In this document: positions 1 through 11,359 of the stretch, one piece after another
Layout: every line of letters starts with the position of its first letter
Position numbering within the stretch: position 1 is the stretch's first letter
Source of the DNA: Centroberyx gerrardi
Lineage: Eukaryota; Chordata; Actinopteri; Beryciformes; Berycidae
NCBI RefSeq assembly: GCF_048128805.1
Contig: NC_136005.1
Location: 15,116,760 to 15,180,759, forward strand
Direction of reading: 5' to 3'
Length of the DNA: 64,000 nucleotides
Notes under the pieces: generated by a model
What the model saw: the letters and a program-made list of their open reading frames with translations, nothing else
Databases searched by the model: none
Told to the model about the DNA's origin: nothing
Translations under genes and position numbers: made by a program

Positions 1-3000
1 ACACAAAACAGCCTCACATTTACTTTACAAAGGTAAGCTTTTTAACTAGAGAGGTTTTACCTTAGGGCCCTTAAACTATGAGAACGATTAAGGATAAAAG
101 ACTCAAAATCATAATGGAATTGCTAATGCTTTAATTTTAATTTTTATATTTAACTTCTCATTGTAAAAATTACTCTTTCATCTTTCCCAGTTTTCTTGAA
201 TTTCAGTTTTGCTATTCAGAATTTCATTTTCACATTTACATTTTATTGTGATATTATTCCAAGAAGACCGATAGGCTAAATGATAACTAGCATTTAGCAT
301 GAAGTAAAGACCATTTACAACAACTAAAGGGTATTTAGTTGTCTAACAAACTGAAAGCTAGGAAACACATGCCATTTTTACTATGTATTACATTATTCTC
401 TCCAAAACCTTAGCATCTAGCTAGTTCTTCATACCTTCACCTAGACATCTGGTGGTCAAATTGCAAACACACAGGAAAAAATAACCTGTCATGCTGAAGC
501 AAGCACTTTTCTAGCTGCTAGCCCATACATTATTTTTAGGAAATGTAGTTTTCTTTCAAAAGTTGCCCACCATGTGATGCAGTAATTCTTGCTGATTCAC
601 CAATGTTGGCTCTTCTCTGGTTTAATGTCCACAGCTTGCCGATGTCTATGGGAATGTGTTCAGCGTCTGTCTTGGCAAGGATAAGATGGTGTTTGTGTCT
701 GGGTACAAGATGGTGAAGGAAGCCATAGTGACACAGGCTGAGAACTTTGTGGACCGACCCTCCAGTGCAGTGGCTGACAGGATTTATTCAGGAACGTCAG
801 GTGAAAATCTCTCTCCCTCTGTCTCCCTCCCTACCTCTACCTCTCTCTTGGTGTACAGGAATCAGTTCCTTATACTGTGTATTGCTTCTAAATTATACTG
901 TGTGCCTTATACTTTGTATTACTTATGCTTGTCCATAGCTGGTCTGTTCGTAAGCAATGGTGAAACATGGAAGAGACAGCGGCGCTTTGCCTTGTCTACC
1001 TTACGTAGCTTCGGCCTGGGCAAAAGCCTCATGGAACAGTGTATCTGTAAGGAGAGTCGCTACCTACAAGAAGAGATGGAGAAGGAGAAAGGTAAGAGGT
1101 AGTAGTTGTTCAGAAGGGGGCGCAGTGGAAAAGAAGCAACACAGAAAACAATTACCGTATAATTCAACAGATATGAGCACATCAAGAAAGTACAGTGGAT
1201 CCTTAAACAAAATGGCACATTTACATTTTAGCTGTTTAGCTGACGCTTTTATCCAGAGAAATTTACAATGAGTATGGGCTCAGATTCCAACATTACAAGC
1301 AACAGCAACAAATGTTCCTAAGCAATGGAATTTTCTGAACTCTGGACTCCTTTCCTCCAGGTGAACCTTTCAACCCAGCAGGCCTCTTCAACAATGCTGT
1401 GTCCAACATAATTTGCCAGTTGGTGATGGGGAGACGGTTTGACTACAACGACCACAACTTCCAGATCATGCTACAGTATCTGTCTGAAGCCATTCTGCTG
1501 GAGGGCTCCGTATGGGGTCAAGTAAGAGAACAATATCCTTTCAATTCAGTCATTGTGTTTGTAAAGTAGATAGAGACATCTCTTCTCTGATTTTTTTTCT
1601 TTAGTAGGAAGGGTAGGAGGGTAAAAAAAGAGCGGCAGCTCTGTTGGTCTATCCTCAGGGGGCCCATGTGGTCTCACAGGCAGAGAATGAGTTGCTACAC
1701 TGTCCCTGGACACAGATTTATTGAAGAAGGTAAAGGCAAATGTCATAAATCAAACCGTCACTTTTCTTCCTGTAGCTGTATGAGGCATTCCCTCAATTGA
1801 TGAAGCATTTGCCAGGCACTCACAACAAAATGTTTAGCCACTACAAGTACTTGGAAGGCTTCGTCAGTCAAGAGATAAAGAGGCACAAGCAGGACCTGGA
1901 CCCCAGCAATCCCCGGGACTACATTGACGCTTTCCTCATGGAAATGGAAAATGTATGTGACCAACTACACTGCACACATGCTGTACAATCGTTGCCCTTT
2001 CTGTCAGTCAAACTACCATTCATTCAATACTGTATATCTTTTCTCCATTTCTCAATAGCACAAAGGAGAGTCTGATCTGGGCTTCAATGAGGCCAACCTG
2101 GCTCTGTGCTCTCTTGATATGTTCCTGGCTGGAACTGAGACCACCTCCACCACTTTGCAGTGGGCCTTTGTTTTCCTCATCAAGTACCCCAATATCCAGG
2201 GTAGGTGAAATCCTAAACCCTGAGCTCACTGTGAAATTGAAAAAAAAATAAATTTGATATGCTTTGCTTATTTGCTTTTATAAAGCTTGAATCCTTGTAG
2301 AAGTGAGGCGCTTTAACCATACAGAATAGTTTTTCCCAAAGGACCCAGAGGACCAAAGGGGTCCTTTGGTCCTCCAGGGAACTAAAACTAATAACAGTGG
2401 GGAAAAAAGGTCAGGACAGGAATTTGATCCCTTATCACCCCATTATCCCATGTGATTCGGTGGAAGCTACTTCATCAGGGCACAACACATAACTGAAAGA
2501 CCATGCACATTAAAACACTCAGGCAGACTTGATTTGAGAAACCGCAACACCTGTCCTGTGTAGGGAGGCAGGGAATGAGAATGCTTCTTTTTGGGAATAG
2601 AAATATACTAGAGATAATGTCTGCCTGCTGTAATGTTTTAATGTGCATGGTCTTTCATTTATGTATTGTGCCCTGACAAAAGAGCTTGCTCTGAAAAGCT
2701 TTGGCCTATAAAGATGATTGATGGGATCAAGTTGCTGTCCTGAACCTTTTTTTCCTAATTGCTATTAGGTTAAATCTGTCTATTTCACTACTTAGAGAAA
2801 GTCCAGGCAGAGATAGACAGAGTGATTGGACAGACCCGCCAGCCCGCTATGGCCGACAGACCCAACATGCCCTACACTGATGCTGTCATCCATGAGATCC
2901 AGAGGATGGGAAACATTGTTCCTCTCAACGGACTCAGGATGGCCGCCAAGGACACAACACTGGGGGGTTACTTCATACCCAAGGTGCATCTACTCAGACT

Positions 3001-3511
3001 TCAGTCATTCAAGTCTAAACTGGCTTGGTTAGTCAGCCAATGTTGTTGTTGCAGCATTGCTTGGTGTTAACCTCTGGGTCGTGTTTAGGGTACGTCCTTG
3101 ATGACCAACCTGACCTCTGTGCTGTTTGACAAGAATGAATGGGAGACTCCAGACACCTTCAACCCTGCACACTTCCTGGATGCTGAGGGCAAGTTTGTGA
3201 GGAGAGAAGCGTTCTTGCCTTTCTCTGCAGGTAAACTAACTTATCCCTAATTGTTAACCTGTTCTGATAAATCTGGAATGTTATGTGATCCTGAGCTTAT
3301 ATCCCTACATGTGTATCTGTGTGTGTGTTCTTCAGGGAAGCGTGTGTGTCTAGGAGAAGGCCTAGCCAAGATGGAGCTGTTCCTGTTTTTCGTCAGTTTA
3401 TTCCAGAAGTTCTCTTTCTCCACTCTGGATGGAGTAGAGTTGAGTACAGAAGGGATCGTTGGAATTACACGTACACCTTATCCCTTCAAGGTCTATGCCA
3501 AGGCTCGCTGA
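1..3511 (+). CDS. CYP2 family cytochrome P450, gene A (5' partial)
   Basis: Microsomal haem-thiolate monooxygenase of the CYP2J/2N/2P type; relatives oxidise fatty acids such as arachidonate and xenobiotics at the ER membrane. Exons read as 1-32 (end of exon 1, which starts left of the window), 635-800, 939-1091, 1361-1521, 1776-1952, 2059-2200, 2796-2983, 3089-3230 and 3336-3511. These match the nine-exon CYP2 pattern and phases join throughout; the TGA is at 3509-3511. Visible motifs are the I-helix AGTETT in exon 6, the K-helix ExxR (EIQR) in exon 7, and the haem loop FSAGKRVCLG split by the exon 8/9 junction, with the Cys ligand. It looks intact. It is a near-identical paralogue of gene B, differing most in exons 5 and 6. 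The subfamily (2J, 2N or 2P) cannot be fixed by eye. Confidence 0.93.
2402..2754. mobile_element. Foldback (long inverted repeat) element in intron 6 of CYP2 gene A
   Basis: The two halves are inverted copies. The left end has ggtcaggacagg...ttgatccc and the right end has gggatcaa...ctgtcctgaacc. An inner pair around 2492-2530 and 2615-2665 contains gaaagaccatgcacatta and its complement. No ORF is seen, so this is a non-autonomous foldback or MITE-like element. The same element sits at the same intron position in gene B, so it predates the A/B duplication. Confidence 0.75.
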
Positions 3512-5250
3512 CCATGCAAAATCTCAATGAAGCCTTTTCATCTAATCAATAATCTAACCAATGATCTGTAACAGAAAACAACTTATGTGGCAAAACCACC
3601 ACATAACTACAGTTTGTAATTATGATCCAGGAAAGAGGTTCAACAAAAATATTTCTTTACTAGCTCATCTTTTATCACATCTTTGGCCAATAATTACATA
3701 GCAAGTGTATTGTGTTTTGTATCTCTTTTGTTTTTTATTAGGATCCCCATTCGCTGCCAATTTAATGACAGCTAGTTTTCCCTTCCTGGGGTCCTCACAA
3801 GGAAGCAATACAATAACCTACAAATAATCAATGATAAGATAAGAGAATGCTTAAAATAACAATCGTAATGGAAAAGGGTAAAGTATCATTATTAATGCAA
3901 AATTTTACATACATACATAGATTTTAAGAAAATTACAATCAAGCTTTATTGATCGACCACCAAACATCTATATTATACTATACTGACGTTTTCTTATCCA
4001 CACAAGCTGTGGCAATGTTCCCATGATCAACAAAATAAAACCAAATTTTACAAATGCATTTCCCAATTACAATACCAAATATTATGGGTAATAAAAATAT
4101 GTCTACTGAGGTCTCTCAGAACAAAGAGGTTAAAACTAATGTTAGGACAGAGATCTATGTCACTTATAAAGTCAACTGACCTGCACTTTATACATAATAA
4201 GAATCATCAGAGATTTTGGAGATATTCATGAACAGTGATGGCTTTTCTTTCAAAAATCTGCATAATCTTTTGGTAGCTATAAGGGAAGAAATAAAAAAGG
4301 AGAGGTGAACAGAAAATGTGCATACTAGTGGTCAGTTAAATGCTACATGGACATAACCGCAGGATCAAGCTACTTCTCCACTGACAGAAGCTTCTCTTCA
4401 TCTTTGAGAAGATTTGGGCTTACAAGGCAGCTTCATGTTTTGTAAGGGAAGAGGAGCTGCATTTTGAGGGGTGTTAGGCACAGGAGATGGGAGGTGGCTG
4501 AAAGCTTTTGTTTTTTCCTCTTTTTTTGTTATGTGTATGTTTTGGTCTGTTTTCAGCTTATTCCTTCTTGCTGTATTTGTATTTTCTGTACTCTGTGCTC
4601 TTATTTGGTTAATAAAGGGATGTTTCAACTCTCTGTCTTCTACTAAGCCACATGTTGATATGTTGACATTTGAAGAAAATACAGCCATTTGAACTGTTGT
4701 GTTGTGATAATCACAAAGACTCTTAATACCCACAATGCCTTGCGGGGCAGTCGGGAAACTCTTCTTTCGTTGTCACACTGTGGTAAGTTGTTAATTGCCA
4801 CTACGAACTTTATTTTTGTTGGTAATATTGATGTTACTGAGCAAGGAAACAAATAATATTTCACGACACCAGCACATGTAGGCTAGATACTTAACCGTTT
4901 GGCAAGCATAAAAACTAGTAAAATATTGAATTTGCCAGTCATGATATTGAATCATTAAGCTCATTTCATTCCCACTCTTTCTCAATCTGCACTCTGCTCT
5001 CTTGTTCACAACGGCATTAACATCCAAGCTCAGATCACATAGTTAATGTTTTATCTTTTGCACTTGTTGAGAACTGCTCTAAACAACAGTTCTGATCACA
5101 TTTTATCATATTGCTTGAATGTTGCTGCTCGTGATGCTTAGCATGTTGTTTATGTTTCGGCATAATAATAATTATTTAGGTAGGCTATTTAAATGACAGC
5201 ATGTCCAGTCCTGTTTATCAACGGGATAAGTAGGTGTGGTCTGTAGTTGG
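3512..5250. other. Intergenic region between CYP2 genes A and B
   Basis: No gene is recognised here. Just after the stop codon the sequence matches the 3' flank of gene B, but about 270 bp holding gene B's AATAAA signal (9757) is missing; homology resumes at about 3625 (compare 9903). At about 3730-3800 there is a stretch with ttattaggatccccatt and cttcctggggtcc, which resembles a common interspersed fish repeat (recalled, not searched). From about 4110 to 4640 the sequence is homologous to 10800-11210 downstream of gene B. Short ORFs here are AT-rich and unconserved. Confidence 0.6.
4110..4640 (+). repeat. Duplicated cluster flank, copy 1 (with AATAAA)
   Basis: It shares several blocks with 10800-11210: ctcagaacaaagaggttaaa, ggtggctgaaagctttt, and an AATAAAGGGATG block at 4611. 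This is part of the tandem-duplication unit (gene plus downstream flank). The AATAAA at 4611-4616 could be a distal poly(A) signal of gene A, about 1.1 kb after its stop codon. Confidence 0.6.
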
Positions 5251-5334
5251 TTATGTAAGACCGTGACATTGATTCTGAGCACCTTTGCACAGACTTTGTA
5301 GTCAGTTATTTTATTATTTTTTCTATTACGTAAT
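5251..5334 (+). promoter_or_regulatory. Candidate D-box (PAR-bZIP/C/EBP) pair upstream of CYP2 gene B
   Basis: TTATGTAA at 5251-5258 and the palindrome ATTACGTAAT at 5325-5334 both fit the RTTAYGTAAY site bound by HLF/DBP/TEF/NFIL3 and C/EBP factors. They lie about 240 and 160 bp before the start codon. A CTTTG-containing stretch at 5281-5297 could be an HNF4-like site. Known liver P450 genes are often controlled by these factors; activity here is inference. Confidence 0.4.
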
Positions 5335-5493
5335 ATTAATTGTACGTAGTCACTGGGTGTGTAAATTTAAGTATTATATTATCAGCTGTGAACAAGCATT
5401 GTCACCTGGCAGGTGCTTCGACGGTGACAGCAGAAAAACAGGAAGAGCGACATTTTCCACACTGGTCAGCTGTTGGTCTGGCTCTGCTTAACC

Positions 5494-8400
5494 ATGTGGC
5501 TTTATAACATTTTGTTGGGGCTTGACCTCAAGGCGATACTGCTGTTTATTTTGTTGTTCCTCCTGATCGCCGATTTCCTCAGAAACAGGAATCCTCCAAA
5601 CTATCCTCCAGGTCCGCTGGCTCTCCCGCTTGTGGGGAACTTCTTCAGTGTTGACACAAAACAGCCTCACATTTATTTTACAAAGGTAAGCTTTTTAACT
5701 AGAGAGGTTTTACCTTAGGACACTTTAGGATAAAAGACTCAAAATCATAATGGAATTGCTAATGCTTTAATTTTAAACTGTAAATTAAACATTTTCAATT
5801 TCATAATTTTCCTAGTTCTCTTTTGAATTTCAGTTTTGCTATTCAGAATTTCATTTTTACATTTACATTTTATTGTGACATTATTCGAAGAAGACCAATA
5901 GCTTAATGATAATTAGCATTTAGCATAAATTCAAGACCAACAACTAACCCTAACCTTTGAACTGTCTGATTAAACCATTTAAATATTATGGCAGTAACAA
6001 CTACACTGAAGGGTTTCTACCAGGTTAATATATATATGTATATAATAATAATAATATATAATATTATGTAGACATTTTTCACTAATGGGTATATTTAGTT
6101 GTCTAACTGAAAGCTAGGAAACTCATGCCAACTTTAAATTGTCTAGTTGCTTTAGAAGATGTGCAGATGGATTCAACCTTTTTGTCCCATAGAAACGAAA
6201 GGGGGATACTGACATCTGGTGGTCAAATTGCAAACACACAGGGGAAAAAAACTCATGCTGAAGCAAGCACTTTTCTAGCAGCTAGCCCATACATTATTTT
6301 CAGGAAATTTACTTTTCTTTCAAAAGTTGCCCACCATGTGATGCAGTAATTCTTGCTGATTCACCAATGTTGGCTCTTCTCTGGTTTAATGTCCACAGCT
6401 CGCCGATGTCTATGGGAATGTGTTCAGCGTCCGTCTTGGCAAGGATAAGATGGTGTTTGTGTCTGGGTACAAGATGGTGAAGGAAGCCATAGTGACACAG
6501 GCTGAGAACTTTGTGGACCGACCCTCCAGTGCAGTGGCTGACAGGATTTATTCAGGAACGTCAGGTGAAAATCTCTCTCCCTCTGTCTCCCTCCCTACCT
6601 CTACCTCTCTCTTGGTGTACAGGAATCAGTTCCTTATACTGTGTATTGCTTCTAAATTATACTGTGTGCCTTATACTTTGTATTACTTATGCTTGTCCAT
6701 AGCTGGTCTGTTCTTGAGCAATGGTGAAACATGGAAGAGACAGCGGCGCTTTGCCTTGTCTACCTTACGTAGCTTCGGCCTGGGCAAAAGCCTCATGGAA
6801 CAGTGTATCTGTAAGGAGAGTCGCTACCTACAAGAAGAGATGGAGAAGGAGAAAGGTAAGAGGTAGTAGTTGTTCAGAAGGGGGCGCAGTGGAAAAGAAG
6901 CAACACAGAAAACAATTACCGTATAATTCAACAGATATGAGCACATCAAGAAAGTACAGTGGATCCTTAAACAAAATGGCACATTTACATTTTAGCTGTT
7001 TAGCTGATGCTTTTATCCAGAGAAATTTACAATGAGTATGGGCTCAGATTCCTACATTACAAGCAACAGCAACAAATGTTCCTAAGCAATGGAATTTTCT
7101 GAACTCTGGACTCCTTTCCTCCAGGTGAACCTTTCAACCCAGCAGGCCTCTTCAACAATGCTGTGTCCAACATAATTTGCCAGTTGGTGATGGGGAGACG
7201 GTTTGACTACAACGACCACAACTTCCAGATCATGCTACAGTATCTGTCTGAAGCCATTCTGCTGGAGGGCTCCGTATGGGGTCAAGTAAGAGAACAATAT
7301 CCTTTCAATTCAGTCATTGTGTTTGTAAAGTAGATAGAGACATCTCTTCTCTGATTTTTTTTCTTTAGTAGGACGGGTAGGTGGGTAAAAAAAAGAGGGG
7401 CAGCTCTGTTGGTCTATCCTCAGGGGGCCCATGTGGTCTCACAGGCAGAGAATGAGTTGCTACACTGTCCCTGGACACAGATTTATTGAAGAAGGTAAAG
7501 GCAAATGTCATAAATCAAACCAACGTCACTTTTCTTCCTGTAGCTGTATGAGGCATTCCCTCAATTGATGAAGCATTTGCCAGGCCCTCACAACAAAATG
7601 TTTAGCCACTACAAGTACGTGGAAGACTTTCTTAGTCAGGAGATAAAGAGGCACAAGCAGAACCTGGACCCCAGCAATCCCCGGGACTACATTGATGCTT
7701 TCGTCATGGAAATGGAGAATGTATGTGACCAACTACACTGCACACATGCTGTACAATCGTTGCCCTTTCGGTTAGTTCATTCACTACTATATATCTTCTC
7801 CATTTTGCAATAGCACAAAGAAGTCTACAAGAAGTCTGATGTGGGCTTCAATGAGGCCAACCTGGCTCTGTGCTCTCTCGATCTGTTCCTGGCTGGAACT
7901 GAGACCACCTCCACCACTTTGCAGTGGGCCTTTGTTTTCCTCATCAAGTACCCCGATATCCAGAGTAGGTGAAATCCTAAACCCTGAGCTCACTGTGAAA
8001 TTGTAACCAAAATATATCAATAAAAATTTACATGCTTTGCTTGTCCTTGTAGTAGTGAGGCGCTTTGTCCTTACAGAATAGTTTTTCCTAAAGCACCAAA
8101 AGGTTCAGGACAGCAACTTGATCCCTTCAATCACCCTATTATACCATGTGATTCGGTGGAAGCTACTTAATCAGGGCATAGTACATGAATGAAAGACCAT
8201 GCACATTATAAAACTCCAGCAGGCAGACTTGATTTGAGAAACAGCAACACCTGTCCTGTGTAGGGAGGCAGGGAAAGAGAATACTACTGTTTGGGAATAG
8301 AAATAGATAGAGAGAAAGTCTGCCTGCTGGAATGTTTTAATGTGCATGGTCTTTCATTCACGTATTGTGCTAGGGCTGAACGATTTTGAAAAAATATCTA

Positions 8401-9581
8401 ATTGCGATTATTTTGACTGATATTGCAATTGCGATATGATTTGTGATATTAGAGGAAATGATAATTTTTACATCATTATTCTCATTTTCATTGAAAAACA
8501 TATTAAAATGATTATGGTGTGATTTTTGCGGGGATCTGTACCAAACAAAGATGTTTTCTTAAGTCTGTAGAATATGATGTGTAGGCCAGGACATCTCTGC
8601 AGCACGACAATATTTAATTTAAAATGGTATTTTGACACACATATATTAACAAATATTGCGCCTCCTGTGATTTGAAAATTGCAGTAGGCCATATTGCGAT
8701 TTCGATAAAATTTCAATTAATTGTTCAGCCCTATATTGTGCCCTGACAAAAGAGCTTGCTCTGAAAAGCTTTGGCCAATAAAGATGATTGATGGGATCAA
8801 GTTGCTGTCCTGAACCTTTTTTTCCTAATTGCTATTAGGTTAAATCCTTCTATTTCACTACTTAGAGAAAGTCCAGGCAGAGATAGACAGAGTGATTGGA
8901 CAGACCCGCCAGCCCACTATGGCCGACAGACCCAACATGCCCTACACTGATGCTGTCATCCATGAGATCCAGAGGATGGGAAACATTGTTCCTCTCAACG
9001 GACTCAGGATGGCCGCCAAGGACACAACACTGGGGGGTTACTTCATACCCAAGGTGCATCTACTCAGACTTCAGTCATTCAAGTCTAAACTGGCTTGGTT
9101 AGTCAGCCAATGTTGTTGTTGCAGCATTGCTTGGTGTTAACCTCTGGGTTGTGTTTAGGGTACGTCCTTAATGCCCAACCTGACCTCTGTGCTGTTTGAC
9201 AAGAATGAATGGGAGACTCCAGACACCTTCAACCCTGCACACTTCCTGGATGCTGAGGGCAAGTTTGTGAGGAGAGAAGCGTTCTTGCCTTTCTCTGCAG
9301 GTAAACTAACTTATCCCTAATTGTTAACCTGTTCTGATAAATCTGGAATGTTATGTGATCCTGAGCTTATATCCCTACATGTGTATCTGTGTGTGTGTTC
9401 TTCAGGGAAGCGTGTGTGTCTAGGAGAAGGCCTAGCCAAGATGGAGCTGTTCCTGTTTTTCGTCAGTTTATTCCAGAAGTTCTCTTTCTCCACTCTGGAT
9501 GGAGTAGAGTTGAGTACAGAAGGGATCGTTGGTGCTACACGCATACCGTATCCCTTCAAGGTCTATGCCAAGGCTCGCTGA
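5494..9581 (+). CDS. CYP2 family cytochrome P450, gene B (complete)
   Basis: Complete CYP2J/2N/2P-type monooxygenase of 501 aa. Exons: 5494-5685, 6399-6564, 6703-6855, 7125-7285, 7544-7720, 7814-7964, 8866-9053, 9159-9300, 9406-9581. The start is ATG 5494 (MWLYN), which aligns with the MWL start of gene C; an in-frame ATG at 5473 would add seven residues. A hydrophobic N-terminal anchor is followed by the proline-rich hinge PPNYPPGP. Motifs are I-helix AGTETT (about 310-315), ExxR (367-370) and haem loop FSAGKRVCLG with Cys448. Exon 6 is 151 nt instead of the 142 nt seen in A and C, adding three codons by a short tandem duplication. AATAAA follows 176 nt after the stop. Expected to be an ER-bound monooxygenase using P450 reductase; the substrate is unknown. 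Confidence 0.95.
8098..8824. mobile_element. Foldback element in intron 6 of CYP2 gene B, interrupted by a hAT-type MITE
   Basis: This is the orthologous copy of the foldback element at 2402-2754. Left end aaaggttcaggacagcaac and right end gttgctgtcctgaacctttt are inverted copies. Its right arm is split by the insertion at 8371-8733. Confidence 0.75.
8371..8733. mobile_element. Non-autonomous hAT-like MITE with 8-bp target-site duplication
   Basis: Terminal inverted repeats are TAGGGCTGAACGAT at 8371 and ATTGTTCAGCCCTA at 8720-8733. It is flanked by TATTGTGC on both sides (8363-8370 and 8734-8741). Gene A has the empty site with a single TATTGTGC at 2664-2671. An 8-bp duplication is typical of hAT transposition. 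No transposase ORF is present in the 363 bp, so it must have been mobilised in trans. Confidence 0.9.
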
Positions 9582-9756
9582 ACCTCGCTGATCGCACTGA
9601 ACCCTTTTCATCTAATTAATAATCTAACCAATGGTCTGTAACAGAAAACTAAACAAACTATTTTGTAATCTCCCACTTTGTCAGCTGTATAGTTGCCTAA
9701 TGTTATGGGGTTCCATATGTATCTTCTGTGCTTGTATATTTCATTCTGTGTGATTA

Positions 9757-9762
9757 AATAAA
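9757..9762 (+). terminator. Poly(A) signal of CYP2 gene B
   Basis: AATAAA lies 176 nt after the stop codon of gene B and is followed by a T/G-rich stretch (ttgttcttgtatt). This is a plausible cleavage and polyadenylation signal. Confidence 0.65.
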
Positions 9763-11359
9763 TTGTTCTTGTATTCAAGGAACTGTTAAAAAGAGAATTC
9801 ATACAGTCTCTCTGATTATTGGATAGATCAATATTCTGTAGTGTGGGAAGGACAGCACATCTTGCCACATAACTGAAGGTGCAGGCAAACATTTTTGCAA
9901 CATGATCCAGGAAAGAGGCTCAACTTGCTGAAAATACACAAATATTTCTTTACTATCTCATCTGTTATCACATCTTTGGCCAGTTGGTGAACATTCATAT
10001 CGAGGCCAAACATCAGGCTATACCGTCATAAATCTACAGGACCATAAAGACAGGCAGCAGCATTCACCAGCTACCTACTCTGACTTTCAGGGTGAGTGAG
10101 TCATTGAGATTATCAAGTGGGCACCTTCCTTCACCAATGTTTCGTTCAATTGCGCCCAAGACACCTCAAGATGTTCTCAACAGTGTATTCCAGCAGCAGC
10201 CGACTCAGCATTATATCTGCTTAGGCTAAGCTAAGTCTGACTGGCAGCTTCACTGACCCATGGCCCGTTCTAGCTGTAGCCACCCTGTTTATCGAAGTCA
10301 CAAAATTACACAGAGGTGTATGCGGGCTCCAAATTACCAAATGAATGTGCACACAAATTCTAACATGCTAATGTTCACGCATGCTACCAAGCTAATGCTA
10401 ACACAAGGCTAACCCAGTTAGGCTATCTGCCTAAGCTACTTTGTGTCCCAGTTGGCGGGCTTCCTCCTCATCTACCACCACTCACTACTCGCTCCCATAC
10501 TGTAGCTGCTTCTGTCATAGTCTTAACTGTCAAAGTCTTATCTCCCTATCCTCGGCAACCTCTAGCTTTCCGGCCTCGCTGCTCCACCTCAAGCTGCTAA
10601 ATCAGAATATTGAGCATATTATTTCCTTTCATACGCTTCTACCACATCTTCCCATTGTTTTACAACCTGACAGTATGCCAAAGCATAGCTATGCCTGGAC
10701 ACAATGGACAGGCAGGATCCTCACCTACGCATTGGCTAAGATTTTGGGGAGAAGGTAACACTTGCACCAAATGAATACGGTTCATGATAATAGAAATTTC
10801 TCTCAGAACAAAGAGGTTAAAAGTAAAACTTCACACACCATGAGAGTCAACGATTTTATAGATACTCATGACCAATGATGTCTTTTTCTTTTGAAGGTCT
10901 GCTTAAGGGAAAAAATAAAAATAAAAACCTTGGTCAGTTGGACATAACAGCTACTTTTCCACTGACTTTTCCACAGCAATTCAAGATTTATTCATCTTTG
11001 AGAAGATCCGGGCTTACAAGACAGCACCATGTTTTGTCAGGGATGTTAGGCAAAGTAGACAGGAGATGGAAGGTGGCTGAAAGCTTTTTGTTTTTTCCTC
11101 TTTTTTTATTATGGTGTGTATGTTTTAGTCTGTTTTCAGCTTTTTCCCTCTTGCTATACTCTATACTCTTCTTTATTTGGTGAATAAAGGGATGTCTCAA
11201 CTCTCTCTGTTATGCACATAGATCATCACATCTACATAAGTTGGGAGTCAGCGCAGTACCGCCCCATCTCTAACTAGGAATGAATGGTGGAGCAAGTGAG
11301 GGGCCAAACATTGATACTTATCAGTCTCTTGCCCTCCTTTTCTCTCGCTCTGCTTCACA
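9763..11359. other. Intergenic region between CYP2 genes B and C
   Basis: No gene is recognised. It contains short degenerate repeats of gctaatgctaac type near 10360-10440 and the second copy of the duplicated cluster flank (10800-11210), which ends in another AATAAA at 11183-11188. No clear TATA box is seen in the last 150 bp before gene C, which are pyrimidine-rich (tcttgccctccttttctctc). Confidence 0.5.
10800..11210 (+). repeat. Duplicated cluster flank, copy 2 (with AATAAA)
   Basis: Homologous by eye to 4110-4640, with shared ctcagaacaaagaggttaaa at the start and an AATAAAGGGATG block at 11183. It marks the repeated unit of the P450 array. The AATAAA may be a distal poly(A) signal for gene B. 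Confidence 0.6.

Noticed and set aside
957-1271. ORFs in other frames over CYP2 exons 3 and 7 (for example 957-1271, 2826-3032, 8862-9059)
   Set aside because: They are shadows of the real exons in other frames; their repeated occurrence only reflects gene duplication.
4398-4733. 111-codon ORF on the - strand between CYP2 genes A and B
   Set aside because: The homologous flank downstream of gene B has stops and indels in this frame, and the composition is low-complexity (runs of T). It is the duplicated cluster flank, not a gene.
5473-5493. Upstream in-frame ATG for CYP2 gene B
   Set aside because: Gene C starts at the equivalent of ATG 5494 (MWL), and CYP2 membrane anchors normally begin there; the seven extra residues are not supported.
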